Assembly (NCBI GenBank): GCA_024639625.1
Contig: JAHEIA010000072.1
Span: 1-9,528 of the forward strand
DNA length: 9,528 bases
Reading direction: 5' to 3'
Source of the DNA: Chromatiales bacterium
GTDB lineage: Bacteria > Pseudomonadota > Gammaproteobacteria > Chromatiales > Chromatiaceae
Shown: one piece after another, positions 6,601 to 9,528 of the stretch
Layout of the letters: the number at the start of each line of letters is the position of its first letter
Position numbering within the stretch: the first letter of the stretch is position 1
The notes under the pieces: generated by a model
Told to the model about the DNA's origin: nothing
Databases searched by the model: none
The model's input: only the letters and a program-made list of their open reading frames with translations
Translations under genes and position numbers: made by a program

Positions 6601-9188
6601 AGCACACGTTGCTTGCGGCGGCTCTTGCGCTTCGCGAGGTGGCCGGCCAGTTTCAGTCTCTGCGCCTCACCCCCGGAAAGGGTGGGCACCGGTTGGCCGA
6701 GTGTTAGGTAGCCCAGCCCCACCGACTGCAGCGGTTCGAGGGAGCGCCGGATCTCCAGGTGATCGCCGAAGCGCGTCATGGCCTGGGTAACGGTCATCGT
6801 CAGTACATCCGCGATGCTCGAGTCGCCGACTTTCACCTCGAGCACCGCGTGTCGGTAGCGTTTGCCGTTGCAGTCCGCGCAGCGCAGATACACATCGGAG
6901 AGGAACTGCATCTCCACGTGCTCGAACCCGGATCCACCGCAGGTAGGGCAGCGACCTTTGCCCGAATTGAAACTAAAAGTGCCCGGGCTATAGCCGCGTT
7001 CTTTGGCCAGCGGGACCTTGGCGAACAACTTGCGAATGCCCTCCAGCGCTCCGACATAGCTGGCCGGGTTGGCTCGCGAGGTGCGGCCGATCGGCGACTG
7101 GTCGACCAGCACGACCTCGTCGACCAGGTGCTGCCCCTGGATGCAGCGGTGCGCACCGGCCGGTTCATGGGGCTTGCCTTGATGTTTGCTCAAGGCGTTA
7201 TAGAGCACGTCTTGCACCAGGGTGGATTTTCCGGAGCCGGAAACCCCGGTTACACAGACCAGGCGCTTGAGGGGGATGCGCACATCGATCTGCTTCAGGT
7301 TGTGCTCGGCGGCACCGAGCACGCTCAGCCATTCGGTAGCGTCATCGGGCGGATGCGACGTGCGGGCGGCCGCCACGCGGTTTCTTCCCGCAAGGTATCC
7401 GCCAGTGAGTGAGCCCGCGGCCTGCAGCAGGGAGGAAGGGCTGCCGGCAAAGATCACTCGGCCGCCCGCGGCGCCGGGTCCTGGTCCCATGTCGATGACT
7501 CGGTCTGCCGCCAGCATCACCTCCGGATCATGCTCGACCACCAGCAAGGTATTGCCCGCATCACGCAGTCGGTGCAGCACACCGACCACGCGCTGCATGT
7601 CCTGGGCGTGCAAACCGACGCTGGGTTCGTCGAGTACGAACAGGGTATTGACCAGCGAGGTGCCCAGGGCGGTGGTCAGGTTGATTCTCTGCACCTCGCC
7701 TCCCGACAGGGTGCGCGACTGCCGGTCCAGGGTGAGGTAGCCGAGGCCGACATCGGCGAGATAGCGCAGACGGGACCGAATCTCACCAAGCAGGAGGTCC
7801 ACTGTCTGATCGAGGGGTGCCGGCAGTTGCAGCGCGTCGAGGAAAGCCCGGCTGCCAGTGATGGGCAGGCACATCAGGTCGTGGATTCCGAGGCCGGGCA
7901 GGGCGGCGAAGGCCTCGGGCGCAAGGCTAACCGACAGCGGCCGGAAGCGCTCGTTCGGGCGCAAGACTCGGTCCGCATCACGGCATGTGCCGATGCGCCA
8001 GAACAAGGCCTCGTCCTTCAGCCGGGCGCCGCCGCAGGCCGGGCAGACATCATAGGCGCGGTATTTGGAGAGCAATACCCGGACGTGCATCTTGTAGGCC
8101 CGGGATTCCAGATACTCGAAAAAACGCCGGATTCCGTACCAGCGGCGGCCGTTAGCGGTACCTTCGCCGTCGATGACCCATTGCTGCTGCGCGCCGCTCA
8201 GTGCACTCCAGGGGGTATCGGTGGGGATCCCACGCTGCGCCGCGTAGCGCAACAGGTCCTCCTGGCATTCCCAGGCGCTGTCGGTCTGGAAGGGTTTCAC
8301 CGCGCCGTCGAGCAGACTTTTACCAGCATCCGGGATCACCAGCCCCCAGTCGATTCCGATGACACGGCCGAATCCGCGGCACGTCTCACAAGCCCCCAGG
8401 GGGGAGTTAAAGGAGAATTGATTGGGGACGGGCTCACGGAAATGGATGTCGCAGTCAGGACAGTGGAGGTGCGCGGAATACCGCATCGGCACGCCGGTCC
8501 GGCGTTGATCGTCCAGCGGGTATACGCTCAGCTGTCCGCGGCCGTGTTGCATCGCCAGTTCCAGCGCTTCCATCACACGGCCCCGGTTGTCCGGCGCGAG
8601 GCGCGTACGGTCCTGCACTACCTCCATCCCGCCGCAGGGCAGGCGCTGCACCCGGGTGTAGCCTTGGTTGGCCAGGAAGCCCTCGATCTCTTGTGCCGAG
8701 AGTTTCCCGGATAACGCCAGCGGGAAGGCGATCTGGATACGGGCGCCTTCCCGGAAATGGCTATAGAGATGGGCCAGAATGTTCTCCGGGAGGTCGCGCT
8801 CGACCTCGCGCCCGCAGCCCGGGCAGAACAGCCGCGCCGCGCGCGCAAACAGCAGCTTGATGTGGTCGCTCAGTTCGGTCATGGTGCCGACGGTCGACCG
8901 CGACGTACGCACCGGGTTGGTCTGGTCGATGGCAACAGCGGGAGGGATGCCGTCGATGCGCTCGACCCGCGGCCGGTCCATGCGGTCGAGGAACTGGCGA
9001 GCGTAGGGAGAAAAGGTTTCCACGTAGCGCCGTTGCCCCTCGGCGTAAATGGTGTCGAAGGCGAGCGATGATTTGCCCGATCCGCTGACCCCGGTGATGA
9101 CGATCAACTCGCCGAGAGGAAGATCCAGGTCGATCTGCTGGAGATTGTTCTGTGACGCCCCTCGGACACGGATCAGATCGTTTGCCAT
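3639..9188 (-). CDS. uvrA: Double-length (tandem) UvrA, excinuclease ABC subunit A family
   Basis: 1849 residues, about twice the usual 940 of UvrA, formed by two complete UvrA units (about 1-950 and 972-1849) joined by an Ala/Pro-rich linker (about 951-971). UvrA is the ATP-dependent lesion-recognition protein of nucleotide excision repair and normally acts as a dimer with UvrB. Four ATP cassettes are visible. Walker A GVSGSGKS lysines are 39, 654, 1009 and 1526. LSGGE signatures start at 494, 837, 1367 and 1718. Walker B glutamates are 521, 868, 1394 and 1757. Switch histidines are 553, 900, 1426 and 1789. Paired CxxC zinc modules occur at 243/267, 747/770, 1228/1252 and 1628/1651 (first Cys of each pair), with extra CxxC pairs at 122, 382, 1092 and 1286. 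Both units keep an insertion where UvrA binds UvrB (about 131-240 and 1101-1225). The ATG start is typical (MANDLIRVRGA), but no Shine-Dalgarno sequence precedes it; the upstream bases are pyrimidine-rich. No uvrB or uvrC is nearby, so a repair role is family-based inference; a specialised role is possible. Confidence 0.95.
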   Translation of the reverse strand: MANDLIRVRGASQNNLQQIDLDLPLGELIVITGVSGSGKSSLAFDTIYAEGQRRYVETFSPYARQFLDRMDRPRVERIDGIPPAVAIDQTNPVRTSRSTVGTMTELSDHIKLLFARAARLFCPGCGREVERDLPENILAHLYSHFREGARIQIAFPLALSGKLSAQEIEGFLANQGYTRVQRLPCGGMEVVQDRTRLAPDNRGRVMEALELAMQHGRGQLSVYPLDDQRRTGVPMRYSAHLHCPDCDIHFREPVPNQFSFNSPLGACETCRGFGRVIGIDWGLVIPDAGKSLLDGAVKPFQTDSAWECQEDLLRYAAQRGIPTDTPWSALSGAQQQWVIDGEGTANGRRWYGIRRFFEYLESRAYKMHVRVLLSKYRAYDVCPACGGARLKDEALFWRIGTCRDADRVLRPNERFRPLSVSLAPEAFAALPGLGIHDLMCLPITGSRAFLDALQLPAPLDQTVDLLLGEIRSRLRYLADVGLGYLTLDRQSRTLSGGEVQRINLTTALGTSLVNTLFVLDEPSVGLHAQDMQRVVGVLHRLRDAGNTLLVVEHDPEVMLAADRVIDMGPGPGAAGGRVIFAGSPSSLLQAAGSLTGGYLAGRNRVAAARTSHPPDDATEWLSVLGAAEHNLKQIDVRIPLKRLVCVTGVSGSGKSTLVQDVLYNALSKHQGKPHEPAGAHRCIQGQHLVDEVVLVDQSPIGRTSRANPASYVGALEGIRKLFAKVPLAKERGYSPGTFSFNSGKGRCPTCGGSGFEHVEMQFLSDVYLRCADCNGKRYRHAVLEVKVGDSSIADVLTMTVTQAMTRFGDHLEIRRSLEPLQSVGLGYLTLGQPVPTLSGGEAQRLKLAGHLAKRKSRRKQRVLFLFDEPTTGLHFADISVLLQAFDRLLRSGHSLLVIEHNLDVISAADWLIDLGPGGGAMGGELLAQGSPQQIAATPSSLTGEALRRYRQAVPAQTAPAGAGVAARAAARDDGYIHIVHAREHNLKNISLRLPRDTFSVITGVSGSGKSTLAFDILFQEGQRRYLESLNAYARQFVQPAARPAVDAIHGIPPTVAIEQRTSRGGYKSTVGTLTEIHHFLRLLFVKLGVQYCPHCAIPIRPQSREAIAEHIMADWGGRRIGIFAPLVIARKGYYTDLAKWALRKGHYLLRVDGEPISTDPWPRLDRYREHNIDLPVGEIALEAGSESALRALLDTAIEQGKGTLRLIEFETDGTWSPQETNFSTLRACPGCGRGFEEPDPRLFSYNSKHGWCPSCFGTGAELTGFDAEQSGEEGEWLTQPATPPPCATCSGKRLSSEALAVYFKEWSIADYSACSVSEALQAFTKIELKGRERAIGEDLIAEIAARLGFLQGVGLGYLGLDRAAPTLSGGEAQRIRLAAQLGSNLRGVCYILDEPTIGLHPRDNRLLLDTLGRLAAKGNTVVVVEHDEDTIRRAEHLVDLGPGAGADGGAIVAQGTLADVTANPGSLTGHSLLNPVQHPTRGARRAIAAAAELAIQEAHLYNLRDLQVRLPLARLVCVTGVSGSGKSTLVRGVLYGNLGPLLAQRRSAGELREPPLRARGCRRICGWQAIDRVLEVDQTPIGKTPRSCPATYIGIWNRIRNLFAATPEARLRGYSAGRFSFNTRGGRCEVCDGQGYNRVEMSFLPDVKVPCEACAGARFNEETLAIDYKGKNIGEVLAMSVDQAVEYFSAHRSLLHALTLLQDVGLGYLSLGQQSPTLSGGEAQRIKLVAELAKAAKTPARPGGAAALKANMYLLDEPTIGLHMADVAKLTRVLHRLVDAGNSVVVIEHNLDVVAEADWVIDLGPQGGADGGRILVEGPPEEVAKAGHYSATGAALREFFSRKSPGGRA

Positions 9189-9220
9189 GATGTGTTGCGG
9201 CAGGGAAGGAGACGAATCGG

Positions 9221-9256
9221 ATGGGCCTGCGCCAACCTAAGAGATTAGCCGATTAG
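9221..9256 (+). CDS. Possible 11-residue peptide ORF divergent from uvrA
   Basis: AAGGAG at 9206-9211 stands 9 bases before an ATG at 9221 and a TAG at 9254-9256, encoding MGLRQPKRLAD. It is the best ribosome binding site match noticed in this region and points away from the uvrA gene. Nothing else supports translation, no leader-attenuator structure was seen, and chance is the simplest explanation. Confidence 0.12.
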   Translation: MGLRQPKRLAD

Positions 9257-9257
9257 C
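9243..9257. repeat. Tandem GATTAGC direct repeat upstream of uvrA
   Basis: Two exact copies of GATTAGC, at 9243-9249 and 9251-9257, are offset by 8 bases and lie 55-69 bases upstream of the uvrA start codon. The position suits a promoter or a regulator-binding site, but the repeat is short and its function is unknown. Confidence 0.3.
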
Positions 9258-9422
9258 GCCCTCTTTCCATCCCCCCGCGATGGTTTCGAGGCCCGGCCGC
9301 GCAAGGCCGTTCCTGATTCCTGAGACTCAGCCAGGCTCGCCGGCTGAACTGGGCCGTATGCTGTTCGCGCATCCGGCTTGGGGCTGCAGGATATGCGGTG
9401 AATACATCCCTGTCGCTCGACC

Positions 9423-9438
9423 GTGGCATCCTTGCCAC
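9423..9438. repeat. Palindrome GTGGCA-TCCT-TGCCAC
   Basis: A perfect 6-base inverted repeat with a 4-base spacer. As RNA it would form a short stable hairpin, but no T-run follows on either strand. It could be an operator half-site pair or a weak hairpin belonging to a gene beyond the right edge. Confidence 0.35.
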
Positions 9439-9473
9439 AGACGCTCCTGCAACCCCACCCCTAATACTCATTA

Positions 9474-9489
9474 CTAACGATGCCGTTAG
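9474..9489. promoter_or_regulatory. Candidate operator CTAACG-ATGC-CGTTAG
   Basis: A perfect 6-base inverted repeat around a 4-base centre, in the locally least GC-rich part of the window's right end. Short palindromes of this shape are typical of TetR-type operators, but no regulator gene is in the window. Assignment as an operator is inference. Confidence 0.3.
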
Positions 9490-9528
9490 CGACTGGACGG
9501 ACGCTAAGAACAGGCTGAAAGCCAGGGG

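Larger units (their letters stand above)
9189..9528. other. Upstream region of the uvrA gene with no convincing gene
   Basis: This 340-base stretch runs to the window edge. It should contain the promoter of the - strand uvrA gene. A possible - strand -10 element, TAATCT, lies at 9242-9247, but I see no good -35 partner. The longest frames are about 65-72 codons and lack ribosome binding sites and recognisable domains. Small structures seen are a direct repeat (GATTAGC at 9243-9249 and 9251-9257), CTGAGACTCAG (9320-9330), and two spaced palindromes at 9423-9438 and 9474-9489. The far end may be the promoter or terminator region of a neighbouring gene beyond the window. Confidence 0.6.

Noticed and set aside
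6759..7412. 217-codon + strand frame opposite the uvrA gene
   Set aside because: Overlaps the zinc module and Walker A of the second UvrA cassette on the other strand; a shadow.
7530..8714. 394-codon + strand frame opposite the uvrA gene
   Set aside because: Antisense to conserved UvrA cassette regions, rich in Gln/Gly/Ala as expected of a shadow frame, with no known motif.
9424..9436. Sigma-54 promoter TGGCA...TTGCC
   Set aside because: The GG and GC elements are only 9 bases apart, instead of the 12 needed for -24/-12 promoters; the sequence is better described as a palindrome.
9280..9477. 65-codon + strand frame with several cysteines
   Set aside because: No ribosome binding site before ATG 9280, irregular Cys spacing, and no coding-like codon pattern noticed.
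9300..9528. SOS (LexA) box upstream of uvrA
   Set aside because: I looked for CTG-N10-CAG; the near matches have wrong spacing (for example CTG at 9313 with CAG at 9328).

Overview
The window is high-GC bacterial chromosomal DNA, dense in genes, with GC-biased third codon positions. The best guess is a gammaproteobacterium, perhaps a sulfur oxidiser of the Chromatiales/Ectothiorhodospiraceae type. This rests on gene content (a YeeE/YedE sulfur permease next to a TusA-like sulfur carrier, a multi-PAS c-di-GMP protein, and a double-length UvrA) and not on any phylogenetic marker, so the taxon is an inference. No tRNA, rRNA, CRISPR array, insertion sequence or integrase is visible.

Region 1 (bases 2-3423, + strand) looks like one transcription unit. 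It starts with the 3' end of a YeeE/YedE-family membrane permease whose beginning lies outside the window. A small TusA/SirA-like sulfur carrier follows, with a GTG start that overlaps the permease stop codon. After a 33-base gap comes a 907-residue protein with three PAS-type domains, a GGDEF domain and an EAL domain. The permease-carrier pair resembles the thiosulfate uptake pair TsuA/TsuB (YeeE/YeeD). The c-di-GMP protein carries a cysteine cluster in its second PAS domain. A plausible reading is that sulfur-compound uptake is co-expressed with a sensor that sets c-di-GMP levels; the linkage is seen, the functional coupling is inferred.

Region 2 (3424-3638) is a 215-base gap between convergent genes. 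It holds a coding-like but unidentified fragment and an imperfect hairpin that runs into the stop codon of the next gene.

Region 3 (3639-9188, - strand) is a single 1849-residue UvrA-family protein. It contains two complete UvrA units in one chain, with four ATP-binding cassettes that all keep Walker A, signature, Walker B and switch-histidine residues. It amounts to a covalent UvrA dimer.

Region 4 (9189-9528) is the 340-base region upstream of the UvrA gene. No convincing gene was found there. It holds a short direct repeat, several small palindromes and a tiny well-spaced ribosome-binding-site/ORF combination on the + strand. The most notable items are the sulfur/c-di-GMP gene cluster with its cysteine-rich PAS domain and the tandem UvrA; both belong to recognisable families and neither is clearly a wholly new system.
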